Below, one piece after another: positions 21,241 through 34,114 of a stretch of 64,000 bases of DNA. The notes under the pieces are model-generated. The model made no database searches. It was not told where the DNA came from and saw only the letters and a list, made by a program, of their open reading frames with translations. The stretch is taken from NCBI RefSeq assembly GCF_037975245.1, contig NC_092565.1, positions 14,785,499 through 14,849,498 of the forward strand, in the 5' to 3' direction. The number at the start of each line of letters is the position of its first letter. Positions within the stretch are counted from its first letter, which is position 1. The stretch comes from Apostichopus japonicus. Its lineage: Eukaryota > Echinodermata > Holothuroidea > Aspidochirotida > Stichopodidae. The position numbers and the translations under genes were made by a program.

Positions 21241-22610
21241 TTAGTCATTTGTATTGGTCAAATACTCTTTGGACCGTATAAGACTGACTATGGGACTCTT
21301 CAATTATGTCCTTAGAATTCATATGACCTATTGGTTGGGTGGTCCGAGGCGTGCTGGTTTTAATTATGGCCTTACGTTTTTTGTTTTTTTTTAGGTCCCG
21401 TTACATTGATTTATGAAGTGATGATTTAGTGGTCAGTTTAATTGGTCAAGCACTCTTTGGATCGGGCAAGACCATTATGGTACCCTTCTACAATGGCCTT
21501 GGACTTCCTATGACCCATTGGTTAAGTGGTCCAAGGCGTGCTGCTGGTCTTGACTGGGCCTAAAGATTTTTGCAGGTCTATTTACATTCATTAACGAAGT
21601 GATGATTTTGTGGTCAGTTTAATTGGTCAAGCACTCTTTGGACCGGGCAAGACGCATTATGGTACCCTTCTACATTGTCATTAGAGTTCATGTTAACCAT
21701 CGGTTTGGTGATCCAAGGCGTGCAGCATGGATTAGGGTCCAAAGCTTTTTCGTGGTCCTGTTACACTCATTAAAGAAGTAATGATTTAATGGTCATTTAA
21801 ATTGGTCAAGCACTCTTTGGACCGGGCACGGCGCATTATTGTACTCTTCTACAATTTCCTTAGAGTTCATGTTAACCATCGGTTTGGTGATCCAAGGATT
21901 GCTGCATGGATTAGGGTCCAAAGCTTTTTCGTGGTCCAGTTACACTCATTAAAGAAGTAATGATTTAGTGGTCATTTAAATTGGTCAAGCACTCTTTGGA
22001 CCGGGCAAGACGCATTATGGTACTCTTCTACAATGTCTTTAGAGTTCATGTTAACCATCGGTTTGGTGACCCAATTAGGCGTGTTGCATGGATAAGGGCC
22101 CAAAGCTTTTTCGTGGTCCCGTTACACTCATTAGAGAAGTAATGATTTAGTGGTCATTTAAATTGGTCAAACACTCTTTGGACCGGGCATGACGCATGAT
22201 GGTACCCTTCTACAATGTCTTTAGAGTTCCTATGACCCATTGGTTGGGTGGTCCATGGCGTGCTAGTTTTGATTAGGGCCCAAATGTTTTTATTTCAGTT
22301 CCCGTTACATTCATTTAAAAAAATGTTAATTTAGTTGTCATTTTAATTGGTAAGCACTCTTTGGACCGGGCAAGACGCATTATAGTATCCTTCTACAATG
22401 TGTTAAGAATTCATATGACCCATTGGTTAGGTGGTCCAAGGCGTGCTAGTCTTGATTAGGGCCTAAAGTGATTCTTTTCAGGTCCCGGTACATTAATTTA
22501 AGAACTGATGAAGTAGTGGTCATATTAGTTGGTCAAGAACTATTTGGACCGGGCAAGATGCAATATAGTACTCTTCTTCATAGTCATTAGAGTTCATGTG
22601 ACCCATAGAT
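21240..22610. repeat. 180-bp tandem repeat, about eight units
   Basis: The anchor CACTCTTTGGACCGGGCAAG recurs with 178-185 bp spacing, near 21267, 21451, 21630, 21809, 21988, 22169, 22350 and 22535. Units carry 10-20% differences and the outer ones are more diverged. Confidence 0.92.
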
Positions 22611-25600
22611 AAACCTCTTTCCACGACCAAATGTTGAACATCTTGTAAGAAAGCTTTTGTCTTGCCAGAGGTGTTACGTCGATACCATTGTCGAATACGT
22701 AACTGAATAGGTAGCAGTTACTCATTCGCGAATATCGAACGAGGAACAGGGAATAAGTATCTAACTTCACACCGGTCAAAGTTTAAGCTAAGGAGCGCGA
22801 ATTATGATCTGTATATAAAGCTCACGAAAAGTTGCACGAGCAGTTCGCTTCCTGGCAGCCGTTGGCTAACAATTCATACGTTATTGTAATTTGTAGCCTA
22901 TTCTGTACGGGTAGTAACTGCCAAAGAATTTGAATGGCGAAGGTTGTTCATTAGTTTTGTGGAGCAAGTTAGTAATAGTACTTCACATTGTTTGAGTCAG
23001 CGAGCTTGAGAAATTAGGCTAGCCTATCATATATAGTATCGCTTAGGCCTAACGATAGGCTAGCTGACGTAGGCACTGGCGTCTATAGTAAGATGGAATG
23101 CTAACCTAGGCCCAATATAATATTCACTAGACAATTTACGTACAATTTACGACAATTTATCTTCCGACAAAATACTAAACCTAGCTGGTTGGGCCTAATT
23201 ACTTTCTGGTTAAGTCTAGTACTATTAGGGTATGCCTAACTTAATAAATTGGCCGTGGCTATTTTTACGACTAGTGGTAACAATAATTTATCAACTATTC
23301 TTACAACATTGGCGAATTCAAGCGCAGTAAAGTAAATAAAGCAACTGCGCATGTAGTAGGGGTAAACCTAACCCTAAACACTAACCCTAACAGGAATTTC
23401 GGAAATTATTGTTACTCCTAGCCTAGTCGTAAAAATAGTACTCCTAGTCGTAAAAATAGCAACGTTAAAGCAACTGCGCATGCGTATTTACAAATTATTC
23501 TTACGACCAGTCGTAAGAATATAGCCACTTAATTTGTAATTAATTGTCTTTAAATTCCTACCAGAGTAGCCTACCATAGCCTAGGCTATGCCATCTAGCA
23601 CTTAACAGTAACACATTCTCAAGAAACTAACTCGCAACCGGACAAATTAGCTTAGGATGATAGCTCTCTCTCATTGCTTTTTTTTCCCATCATGACAGAC
23701 CGGCTCCTGTTAGATATTTAATTATTTTTGTAGGGTTAAAACAAACAATTTTCAGGGGAGGAAAAGAAAGACCCAAGTTGGCTGAGGAAAGAATTCATTT
23801 AGGTAGTGAAGCAACTGTACGTAGTAAATGTATCTTGTGATTTAAGAGAGTTTGGTGAAAGAAAGGAACATATTTCAAAGAGACACTTGTAGAAATTGAA
23901 GAAACTGGTAAATGGGAAAACAACAATTTTAGGGGAGGAACCAAGGAAGGCATATACCTATACTATGGGCTAAAGTTATTTCATTCCTACAATGAATGCC
24001 ATACAACCCATAACCACTATGGATTCCACGCATGTTAATTACCCCATGTTCGCATACAAACAAACAGGCCTATTCACAAACACTTTTCATCTTTCAATCA
24101 CTGAACAGTTACACAAGTACAGTAAGGTACCTGGTCACATTTTCTATTTTCCTTCATACTATCACAACTTTCTTTAGCTTACTCTACCAAGAAAATATGC
24201 CGTCAGAGCCTACAGAACAACAGTCCCTCCAATGAAAATAGTATGTTAGTTTCTTTTAATAACCATGTTATTTTTCACCCTTAACGTTACCTTTTGTAAT
24301 GTTATTGAATATGCATTCATATGTACGTGTGCAAACGATGCACTACATTGTATAATCTGCACCTGTATGTTAATGAGCTGTTACATATTGGTATATAAGT
24401 TAAAGCATGCCGTCTGCTCATCCTTGTTCACCCTGTCTCTCCATCTGTCAACAAGTAACCTTGGACATGTCGTCCTATATCTGTCCTTTACAGGCTACAG
24501 CATGATGTAATGCAATAAATTATAACATGTTATTTGTTAATACTCTATGTCAACTGTGTTCTACTTGATTGCTTAAAGAACTCATACCTAAACAAGGATA
24601 CATGACACCTTTCTCCCTTAAATCTTTCCCTACAGTTATTCCACTTACAACATCTATTCTTTCCACATAGTCTAGCCAATATGTCTCCCATGAAAAACCT
24701 TAGTTAACTTCCCTGAAAATGTTAATTTCCCATGAAAACGTACAGTACTTGACTCCCTATGATGAAGGGAAAGTAAGTTACTCAACTTTTTAGTGGGAGG
24801 AAAATAACGTTGTTAGGGGAGGGAACAAATGGCCCCAGGCTAGGCCTACCACCCAATGAAAATGGGAAAACCTAGGCTAGCATACCAAAGCGGAGGCTAG
24901 ATAGAGATCAGGACGAACTAGCTTATCCTAGGCTTGTTATACAAGCAACGGTACTTTGTAAAATGAAATTCTCCAGCAATTAGGCCTAGCTCTGTGGTCT
25001 AATTGATGTTGGTGATGGTTCAAGTATGGAGAAAACTCTCCATGCAAGCTGATGTTACCTAGCATAGGCAACTAAATTGATATACATGTATTAATTTGAT
25101 CAACTAGCATAATTTTGACCTGAAGCTAGGCTTAACAGTATTGGTCCAACTCTTGGCATATCTTTATCAGATCATAGACTTCTTTTGATGCCTAGGCATG
25201 ATTTTATAGTCGGCAGAACTGTATCACTGAAACTTTGATTATTATTAAACGGAATTCAAACTTTGCTAAATCGACCTCTCATTGTTGAGTAATTGTCTTT
25301 AATTTGGTTTTTAATTTGAAACATTGAGGTGTGAGGAACACAGCTCATGGTAAACACATATTAAGAGTATTGAGATATAAGTACGTTATATATATAGTAC
25401 ATTATCTCTGTCCTTGTTGATATAGAATATTATTACACAGGTGCTAGAAGTCATGGAAGCACATGAGGGTTTACCATGAATATACCAATATGTTGTTGGT
25501 ACTTGTGTAAGGCTGAAAAGCCAGTCTTCATCTCTGCTAAGTGTACATGTTGTAGCTTAAGTGTCGGTCCTTAATTCACTTATCAAGTTTCTTGTTTCAA

Positions 25601-26640
25601 GAATGATGTTTATTTCAGATATTTTTCAATTTTCCAGTTCTTCATGAATGTGCTTGCTAAGTTTGTTTAAACTAGTACATGCTCTCTAAAACTGTTTGGC
25701 TGATGAAATGTTCTCAAAATTGTGTTCAATTCATTCCTTACTATTGGCTTGACCGTTATAGTGAACAATGTACATCAAAGGAAGTTTTGGCATTTTGTGA
25801 AGTACTCCATATGTAGGTTTGATAGCAATGTCTAGTAAGATTCATTAATAAGTCATATATTGCAAGTATTAAAAATAAACAGGCACTTAGTAACAAAAAG
25901 AGGTACAGTTTATTCATGTTTGTAAACATTCATCGGAAAGGTATCTGCATACGCAAACTGGGAGATGATCTTATGTAAAACTACTAAAAAAATTACTAAA
26001 ATTTATTTCACACCATAGGTATATACTGTATACATATTGCTTTTATATTTGTCTTTACAGCATTGCATTGGCCACACTGATTCACAAGAAGACTCCATGA
26101 ACTGCCTAACATCCTGCTGGAGGTCTGAGACATTAAAGATTCTGTAATGCTTCCATTTGGGTATGCAGTTTACTATAGTAACACAGAAATATTTAAGCTC
26201 TGGTATTTGTTTCGTTTATTTCTGCCGTTAAACCACAATGATGTACATTTGTTTATACATAGTTATATCAATGAGGCAGCAGTCAGGGTTGTTTAGGTAG
26301 TCAGGGGGAGGGAGGAAGGGAGGGAGTGGATAAAAATGAGTCTAGTTGCAATGTCTACAGTATCTGCTTTCCAATATATGAAATCTTCTTATCTTTTACA
26401 GTACTGTCTCAGGTGAAAGAAGAAGATGAAGAAAATGTCAGGAAAATTGTGAGTCTTGGATGTCTGTAATGAAGCTGGATCAGGTTTAGAACAAGTGGTT
26501 GAGAGATCATAAACTCCACCAAAAATGAGAAGATCCTTCAAGCCTGTCCTCTACAGAGAGATCTGGAAGTGTTATCTCGAGGTGATTTAACACATCAGTG
26601 TGAGCCAGTATCATGAACATCAGTCTTGTCCTCTCAACAG
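22611..26640. other. Long AT-rich stretch without a supported protein gene
   Basis: A TATA-like TATATAAAG at about 22812, and short exon-like segments at about 26062-26131 and 26401-26451 with fair splice signals, could belong to an untranslated or non-coding transcript. No conserved protein was found. A short telomere-like CCTAACCCTAA pair lies near 23368. Confidence 0.4.
23246..23545. mobile_element. Possible fold-back MITE
   Basis: The left part GTGGCTATTTTTACGAC is inversely repeated at about 23500-23535 as GTCGTAAGAATATAGCCAC. Both ends lie next to CTTAAT. Element type not determined. Confidence 0.4.
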
Positions 26641-26644
26641 TTGA

Positions 26645-27195
26645 TTGTTGTCAAGATCAGTGCTAAATGTAGGAGATGCGGTGCCTTAGCCTGTTGGAAG
26701 CAGTCGGTATTTGGTTTTGTCTGTTTTTGTGCTTAATGTACGAGACACGGTGCCTTAGCCTGTTGGAACCAGTCGGTATTTGGTGTTGTCTGTTTTTGTG
26801 CTAAACCTACAAGACACTGCCTTAGCCTGTTGGAACCAGTCGGTATTTGGTGTGTTCTGTTTTGGATAAATTAAAGAGACATTGTGCCTTAGTTTGGTGG
26901 AATGAGTAGCTAATTAGTGTGGTCTGTTTGTGCTTAATTGAAGAGGATCGAGTGGTGTGATAATTTGTTGGTAATTAGTGTGGTGTGTTTGTATTAAATT
27001 TATAAGTTTAATTGCCTTAGTTTATTGATATGGGTTGCTAACTAGTGTGGTCTGTTTTGTGCTAAATTAATGAGACCTGGTGCCTTAGTCATTTTGTAGT
27101 TAGTAATTTGGTTGTCTTAAATTGATGATTGTTGCCTTAGATTGTTGGAAAGGGTTGCCAATTAGTGTGGTCTGGGTTGTGGTTGTTGTCAAGAT
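26645..27195. repeat. Degenerate tandem repeat, about 75-80 bp
   Basis: GGTGCCTTAGCCTGTTGGAA, followed by a NNCAGTCGGTATTTGGT-like stretch and TGTCTGTTTTGTGCTAAAT, recurs about seven times with increasing divergence to the right. Another partial unit lies near 27350-27410. Confidence 0.8.
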
Positions 27196-27779
27196 CAGAA
27201 AACTCAAAGATGAGCTGATTTGATGGAAAAACACCAGCTAAGCTGGATAGCTGCAATATACAGTCAAAGTTAGTCATAAGAAGGAAAGGTTCCTAAAAGT
27301 GTAATATATATTTACTTATGTTTCCACCAGTAAAGTTTCAATCACAGCCTAAAGTTTGTTGGAATTAGTTGCTTATTAGTGTTTAATGTTTTGTGCTAAA
27401 TGTTCGAGACTTACTTTGAAGAAAATTGGCTAATTTCTTTTGCATTCCTCTCCTTTCATTAGGGATCTGAGGATTATGTTGGTCAACAGTTAGCTTTTTG
27501 ACATAGCGCCACCCCATCATCCTTCACTCTATTACTTACCCGCCATTTACAAAACGTACGCGTCCTTGGATACCAACACAACGCTACCGAGTACACTTTT
27601 GATTCATAGTGTGTCTCTCCAAAGTTCCTATTCTTTCTGTCTGCCGTCTTAGGCTGGAGACTAATTCTTTCTGGTAAGTGAAGTCTATGATAAATTTCAT
27701 TGTATAGAAGCCATTTAAAACCCGTAGGGAGGGGCTGTTTTGCCAATATGACAACCCCTTACCCACCTATAACCGCCCC

Positions 27780-30485
27780 CCTAGTCGAAAACCTAACCCT
27801 CTCTGATTTTGGCATAGACATTAATGACTGGATCCCTGAACAAAAATAGCAGAAAAAGACAAAGTCCAAACTCCGTTGAAATAAACCCATCTCCTAACTC
27901 AAAACCAACCACCAAAAAGTCCGCTCAAACAATCACTGTACCAGGAATCTTACCAGAACTATCAAAAAAGCCAATAACACTTGCTAAACTTATCAATGAA
28001 GAAAAACCAAATGCCATGATCTCAAATATAAACGTCTTCGTAGTAACAACATCCTAATCACCCCCATGACCCTAAATCTGCAAATATCCTCCTGAAACCA
28101 TGGACTAAACTAGGCAACCCCAAACCAAGAATCCCCCGAAAAGTAAGACAAAGAAACTTCTCCGTAGAACCCTGTGGCATAAACCCTGAAATTCAAATCA
28201 AAGATATTGAACAAGAACTCAAAGACCAAGAATACACCCCCAATACAACTTAAAGACTCATTAGTCATGCCACAAACAATCCAACTTGGAAAGTAAAAAT
28301 AACGTTTGAAGAACAAGAGCCTCAACAATCCCTAATCAAACACGGTTTCTACTAAGGATACTATAAACACAAAACAGAAGAATACCATGAACCCCCCAAA
28401 TCACTCAATGTTTCAAATGTCAACTTTTTGGACACACCCACCATACTTGCAAAAATCAAACCAGATGTCTCAGATGTGGCGAAAACCACAGAGTTGAAGA
28501 CTGTCCCGAACCAAAAGAAAACACAAAATGTGCCAATTGCTCAGGGACTCATGCCGCCCTTTACAAATGATGCCCAAAATTTAGGGAAGCTAAAACTGAA
28601 GCTATAATAACAAACAACAAAAACAAAGAACCTACGCGAATGTAACCAAATCTACCCCAAAATTGAAATAAGAAATAATATCGCCACTGAAGAAAAACTT
28701 TCTTCCTTTGTCGCAACCTTTGTAATTGAATTAGTACAATACACCTTCCAAAAAGCCGACAGTAATATTAAATCCAACGACCTTGCCAGTTACGCCACAG
28801 TGTTAGCACTAAAACACCTAAACTTAAATATCCCAGAAACTGTAATTATGGAACATCTCCACCAACCTTCAATATTTAGCCCTCCTCAATCACCTACATG
28901 ACAAGCACACTCCCTCCTTTGGTCAAGTTCCTCCACCTAAACATCAACAGTATCCTTCCAAAATTAAGCCTCCTACTTATTATATTCACCAACCACTCCC
29001 CGGAGATCATTTCGTTAAACGAAACTAACTAAATACAAATTCCCACCTTAGCATCCCTGGTTACCAAACTTTCAGACACGATATCTCTCGGTCTATGGGA
29101 GGAGTACTTATTGCTGAAAAAAACAACCTCAAAGCCACCCTCCTCCCAAACCCAACCCAAACAAACAATTGAAATTGTACTGGAAGAGACAATAAACCTC
29201 TCCACATTATTGGCTTTTATAGTCCCCAAATGAGCCCATATCCACAATAAAAAAACGTTCTAATAAAAACACAATACTACTAGGAGATCTAAATGCCCAC
29301 CACATCATTTTTGGTAGCACCAAAATATCTGAAAATGGCATATCCCTCTTAGAAATATGTGATAAACACAACTTAACAATAACTAACCAAAATACCAAAA
29401 CTAGGATAAACCTGATAAACAATAATACTGAACTACTTGACTACGCCATAACCTCAAACCACCTGCAACTAAACTCATTCTATTCAAATCCTAGAAGATA
29501 ACCTAATCAGTGACCAGTGTCCACTCCTTTTTGAGCTAGACATAAACCTCAGTCGCATCCAAAATAGGAATTAACGTATAATTACTATAAAACAGACTAG
29601 ACATCATTTAAAAAGGAACTCGTAACAAACAACACTATCCCCAATTACCACAACAACAAGCTAAATTACATCGGCATATATAGTGACAGCATTGCCCAAC
29701 ATATCTTCAATACCTTAAAAAAACACTGCCCCTTAAAAACAAAACAGAAACCGAAAACTAAATAGGAATATTCTTACACTAATTAACTCAGATGTCGCCT
29801 ACATAGAACCTATATGATCTCCCCAGATCCAACTCTAAAAACCCAAATTTAACCAACTTAAAAAACAAATAAATAGACAAATATTGTCGGTCGACCAAAA
29901 CCGAGTCCAAAACAAATGCGATTCAATCATTAATGACAAAAACCCAAAACACTTTTGGAAAAAATTTAAAAAATATCATAAACCCATAACAACCCCAAAC
30001 ACAGGTAATACAGACCAATGCCTTAGAGATAAAATAGGTAACCTGATCACAAAAACTTAAGACCAAATAAAGCTTATTGAATCGTACTTGAAAACTATAT
30101 TCAATATCTTAGATGGCCCACCATACGACAACAGATTCCAACACGAAAAAGACCGTACAATTATCTGTAATGCAACCAGCTTTATCCCCGACTTCTAAGG
30201 ATGTCTCAACAAAAACATCTCTCTACTCAAAGAAATAGATATGAACAATTGGTATAGTGCCACTAAGTATGCAAAAATGCCTCCTCCCCTGGTCATGACA
30301 ACATAAATGACCTAATGCTAAAAGATTCCCCTCTGTCGGCCTCCGATATTCATTAATTCTCATATTTTCCCATTATTAAACAAACTCCTTTTTTCCAAAC
30401 CCTGTGGAAATCTGCCAAAATGATTTTAATACCGAAACTAAGTAAAGACACACCAAAATTCAAAACTATTGACCAATTGCCGAAA
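27780..30485 (+). pseudogene. Decayed non-LTR retrotransposon (Jockey/I-like), lacking its 3' part
   Basis: On the + strand and interrupted by many stops and frameshifts. In order: an ORF1-like N-terminus (about 27824-28057); a gag-type region with three CCHC zinc knuckles (about 28411-28570, the first CX2CX4HX4C); an endonuclease-like start (about 28900-29460, with NIN...SLNET and later GDLNAHH); and the N-terminal part of a reverse transcriptase ending near the KMILIPK motif (about 30415-30480). No RT catalytic core or 3' end follows. The strand is strikingly poor in G. Clade is inferred from ORF1 knuckle type and domain order. It is inactive. Confidence 0.8.
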
Positions 30486-30489
30486 CTGC

Positions 30490-31300
30490 CGAGTCCATTT
30501 GGAACCTGGGAATTGAACCCTGCTACTGAAACAAATGTTTTCCATCAGAGCATAGACAATGATTCAGAGAAATATGGCATTTATATTAATAATCTGTTGT
30601 TTTCTTTTACAAATTTTTCTCTTTGGTTAAACAATGAGTGAAAAGATTCATTCAGTTGGAAGCAGCACTGCCCTTTTCACCCCCTTTTTTTTGGGGGGGG
30701 GGGGGGTGGAGAGAAATATTAGCCCTTAGGGTCTGAAAATATTACAATAGGATTATTGTAGTGGACAGGACAGACAACAGTTATTTTTGCTCATAGCTGA
30801 ATGTATGATGTCCAGGGATCACAAGGAAGTATCAAAAGCCCGATCAAAAATGCCGTTTTTATTGTACTATCGAAATTTGTCAGAATAAAGAAATTGAAAG
30901 CCAAAATAAAAAGAGTTTATCTGGCCTTGTAGACTGATTGAACCAGTCTCTGTCTTCTCCAAATAATAGAAAGTGGGTATCCATTTCTGTTTGTGACAGC
31001 AACAACAAAAAATGACTGCAAATTATCAAGTTTTTGTAAACTTTCTCTATTCAGGGATTCAAATCTTAAATTCCACTCCAATATACCCCCCTACTTATGA
31101 ACTGTCAGGTAGCTCAAGCTGACAAACTTACTACAAAGATGAGAATAGGCCTTATGTGGTTCCTAATTGAATGACATTTCTCACAATTAATTGAATTGAC
31201 TTCCCCCACCCTTCGACTACTCTCACCCATGGAAAATACCCTCCACCCAAGAATACTTTAAAAAAAAAGGCCATGGCTTACCAAGAACCTCTTTGCGTTA
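30490..31300. other. Intergenic or intronic, no supported gene
   Basis: Contains a T8G12-type homopolymer junction near 30687-30707. No coding signal. Confidence 0.5.
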
Positions 31301-31308
31301 ATTTTCAG

Positions 31309-31522
31309 ATGCCAATGAACCTTCCATCAGCAAATGAATGGCGCAACTCGGTCTGAAGGACAATCAACCGCTGGTGGACTTAAAGCTGTCACCGTGCAAA
31401 CCGCTCTTCTTTGACATAGTGCTGAACCATATAGAGTTTCCCTCCTTGGACGAGAAACCGTCTTGTTTAGAGAAAAAGAAGAAAAAAACAGCATCTTCAT
31501 TTGATGGGGCTTTAAAGTTTTA
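31309..31522 (+). pseudogene. SRP68: SRP68 C-terminal exon-like fragment with in-frame TGA
   Basis: An open stretch from ATG 31338 to TAA encodes 61 residues, including PCKPLFFDIVLNHIEFPSLD and then a lysine-rich tail. The PCKPLFFD-LNH--FP-L core matches the C-terminal end of SRP68, the signal-recognition-particle subunit that pairs with SRP72 and aids secretory targeting. An acceptor-like TTAATTTTCAG ends at 31308, and the frame from there meets TGA at 31335-31337 before the ATG. No other SRP68 exon was found upstream. It may be a pseudogenic exon copy, a real last exon with a sequencing error, or a real exon using an unseen acceptor. Confidence 0.55.
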
Positions 31523-32650
31523 AAAATGGGTTTCGGTGGTTGATTTCTTGGTCAACAAACATTGTGGTGCTTGACCAACTGACACTTTATGGGGATGTTA
31601 AGGTGACTGAATTTGATATTGGCAGGAGTTATGGATGGTGGTTGGAAGGACCAGGGGTGGGGGAGGGGGTGGTGAGGCGAAGGATCGAGAAGGAGAAATG
31701 AAAGTGAAGAGGGAGAATCTTTGAATTGAATTTTCAGTTTGCAGCAGCACAGGTTTACTGATAAGGCTTTATTTAAAGAAACTTTCAATAATGCACTCTT
31801 TGTGTATATAATTTGGGGTGTAGTAGTCGGAGCGGGGGGGGGGGGGGGTGATTGAGACGGCAATGAAAGGGAGCAACCTTTCCACATTTATGTTGTTTGT
31901 GCTATGGTAGTATCGTTTCCTTTTTCAAACTGGAGGGCAAAAATGTAAAAGTTAAGAGTTATCTAAAACTAATTCAAAATCAGATTTAATTAATCAATGA
32001 AAGTTAAAGAAAATAATATTGATGGTAGCAGGGGTGCCATGGTATTATTGTAAACTGAATCATCAATCAGCCATGGAAGGCCACCTCCTTTTTATTGGGA
32101 ACTTATTCTCAAGCAAACCTATGGATTCAAGCCCTGTCTGGCTAAAGTAAGATGGGGTTATTATTTTTATCTAGGAGAAATCCATTCTTTTTCCCCTCAT
32201 GTGAAAATGGTCTTCCAAATGTTTAAAAAACAAAATGTCCAAAAAGAATGTACCGGTGTGAATTGGATAGCCCACCTGGTGTGAAGTAAAATGCCATAGG
32301 GCATATCCCATATGTACATGTGACTGCTTAGCATCATTAAATAACTGCCCTCCAGGCTGATATTATAAATAATAGAAACATTATAGAAACTAACTGTCTG
32401 TTGTCACCCAACCATCTCAATAGTAGATGCAGGTATCACTAAGAATGTTTATGATAGATGTATTGCATGTTTTGATTAGTATTTGATAAGGGATAACCTG
32501 TTACTGGACAGGTAGTTGAAGGGTATTAACTGTGGTGGGAGGGATGAAGAAACATCCTGCCCATGAACTGATTTGTCATTAAAAAAAAAAGAAGTTACTT
32601 CCAAGCATCACTCTCTTCTTTTTCTTCTTTTTACTGGAGTATTGTAAAAG
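31523..32650. other. No supported gene
   Basis: AT-rich, with a G-run at about 31833-31848. The - strand open frame across 31552-31887 is proline/serine low complexity. Confidence 0.5.
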
Positions 32651-32654
32651 GAAA

Positions 32655-32735
32655 AGCAGAGGTTGAGTTTGAGCCAGGGACCTTGAGATGCAAAAGCAAA
32701 AGTCTTTACCACTAGACCATTAGGTGGGCCTCTGG
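32655..32735 (-). repeat. tRNA-like (SINE head) unit
   Basis: On the - strand, TGGTCTAGTGGTAAAGAC resembles an A box and GGCTCAAACTC a B box at normal spacing. No reliable acceptor stem. Confidence 0.5.
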
Positions 32736-33032
32736 TTTTAAATGCTTTACAAATATTTAAAGATCCTGCTGTTTGGACTTAGTCGTTTTTGTAAAAGATT
32801 TTCTCCACTCCCTCACCCCCGAATAGCTAGTCAGGGGGAGGGGTGGCGGCGAACTCCACTTGTCTGCGCGTGAACCTTGTCAGGGGGGAGGGGGTGGCGG
32901 CGAACTCCACTTGTCCGCGCCTTTACCCTGTCTCCCCTTCGGTACTCACCTTATCCACCTGTCAGGAGGAGGGGGACCGCCCGCCTTCGGGATTCACCTT
33001 ATCCACTTGTCAGAACTCCTTTTGCGAATACT

Positions 33033-33112
33033 CACCTGGGACTTGAACCGATGCAATCCAAACCAATCGCTTACTGAACGATGGAACTACCAATTACACC
33101 ATTTCGGTTCCC
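33033..33112 (-). repeat. tRNA-like (SINE head) unit with intact A and B boxes
   Basis: - strand A box TGGTGTAATTGGTAGTTC and B box GGTTCAAGTCC, the latter matching the pol III consensus. Different from the units in the array to its right. Confidence 0.6.
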
Positions 33113-33212
33113 TCTGGAGAAACTTCGTTTCTTATATTTATACTTCCACTCCCTCTAGAGAGTAGAAAAGTAAAAGGCTCTGCCTGGACATGAACAGCAG
33201 ACATGGAGCTTG

Positions 33213-34092
33213 TCTGGGAATCGAACCGGAGACATGGAGTTTGTCTGTCTCTCTCCAGTCCAGAGCACTACCAACTGCGCCACTAGAACTGTTGAGAATT
33301 AATGCTCGTTTCTAATATTTAAACTTCAAAGTCCAGAATGGAATCAGTAAAAGAGCAAAAATATAAAATGCTCTTTCTGGGGTTCGAACCGGAGACATGG
33401 AGTTTGTCTGTCTCTCCAGTCCAGAGCACTACCAACTGCGCCACTAGAACTGTTGAGAATTAATGCTCGTTTCTAATATTTAAACTTCAAAGTCCAGAAA
33501 GGAATCAGTAAAAGAGAAAAAATATAAAATGCTCTGTCTGGGTTTCGAACCAGAGACATGGAGTTTGTCTGTCTCTCCAGTCCAGAGCACTACCAACTGC
33601 GCCACTAGAACTGTTGAGAATTAATGCTCGTTTCTAATATTTAAACTTCAAAGTCCAGAAAGGAATCAGTAAAAGAGCAAAAAATCAAAATGCTCTGACT
33701 GGGGATCGAACCAGAGACAGAGAGTTTGTCTGTCTCTCTCTACAGAGCACTACCAACTGCGCTACTAGAACTGTTGAGAATATGCTGGTTTCTAATATTT
33801 AAACTTCAAAGTTCAGAATGGAATCAGTAAAAGAGTAAAAGTATAAAATGCTCTGTCTGTGGTTCGAACCGGAGACATGGAGTTTGTCTGTCTCTCCAGT
33901 CCAGAGCACTACCAACTGCGCCACTAGAACTGTTGAGAATTAATGCTCGTTTCTAATATTTAAACTTCAAAGTCCAGAATGGAAGAAGAAAAAGAACAGA
34001 AAAGCAAAATGCTCTGTCTGGGGATCGAACCGGAGACATGGAGTTTGTCTGTGTCTCTCCAGTCCAGAGCACTACCAACTGCGCCACTAGAA
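33213..34092 (-). repeat. Tandem array of six tRNA-Ser-like units, 160-bp period
   Basis: Units (- strand) at 33213-33289, 33371-33450, 33531-33610, 33692-33771, 33851-33930 and 34011-34092. Each has A box TGGCGCAGTTGG, then an AGACA...TGTCT pair like a class II variable arm, then B box GGTTCGAACCC or variants. Linkers of about 80 bp are also conserved. Acceptor stems pair only partly, so these look like tRNA-derived repeats rather than working tRNA genes. Confidence 0.8.
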
Positions 34093-34114
34093 CTGTTGAG
34101 AATTATTGCTCGTG

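Noticed and set aside
33213-34092. Functional tRNA-Ser genes
   Set aside because: A and B boxes are present, but acceptor and T stems pair poorly and copies differ in the arms; better described as tRNA-derived repeats.
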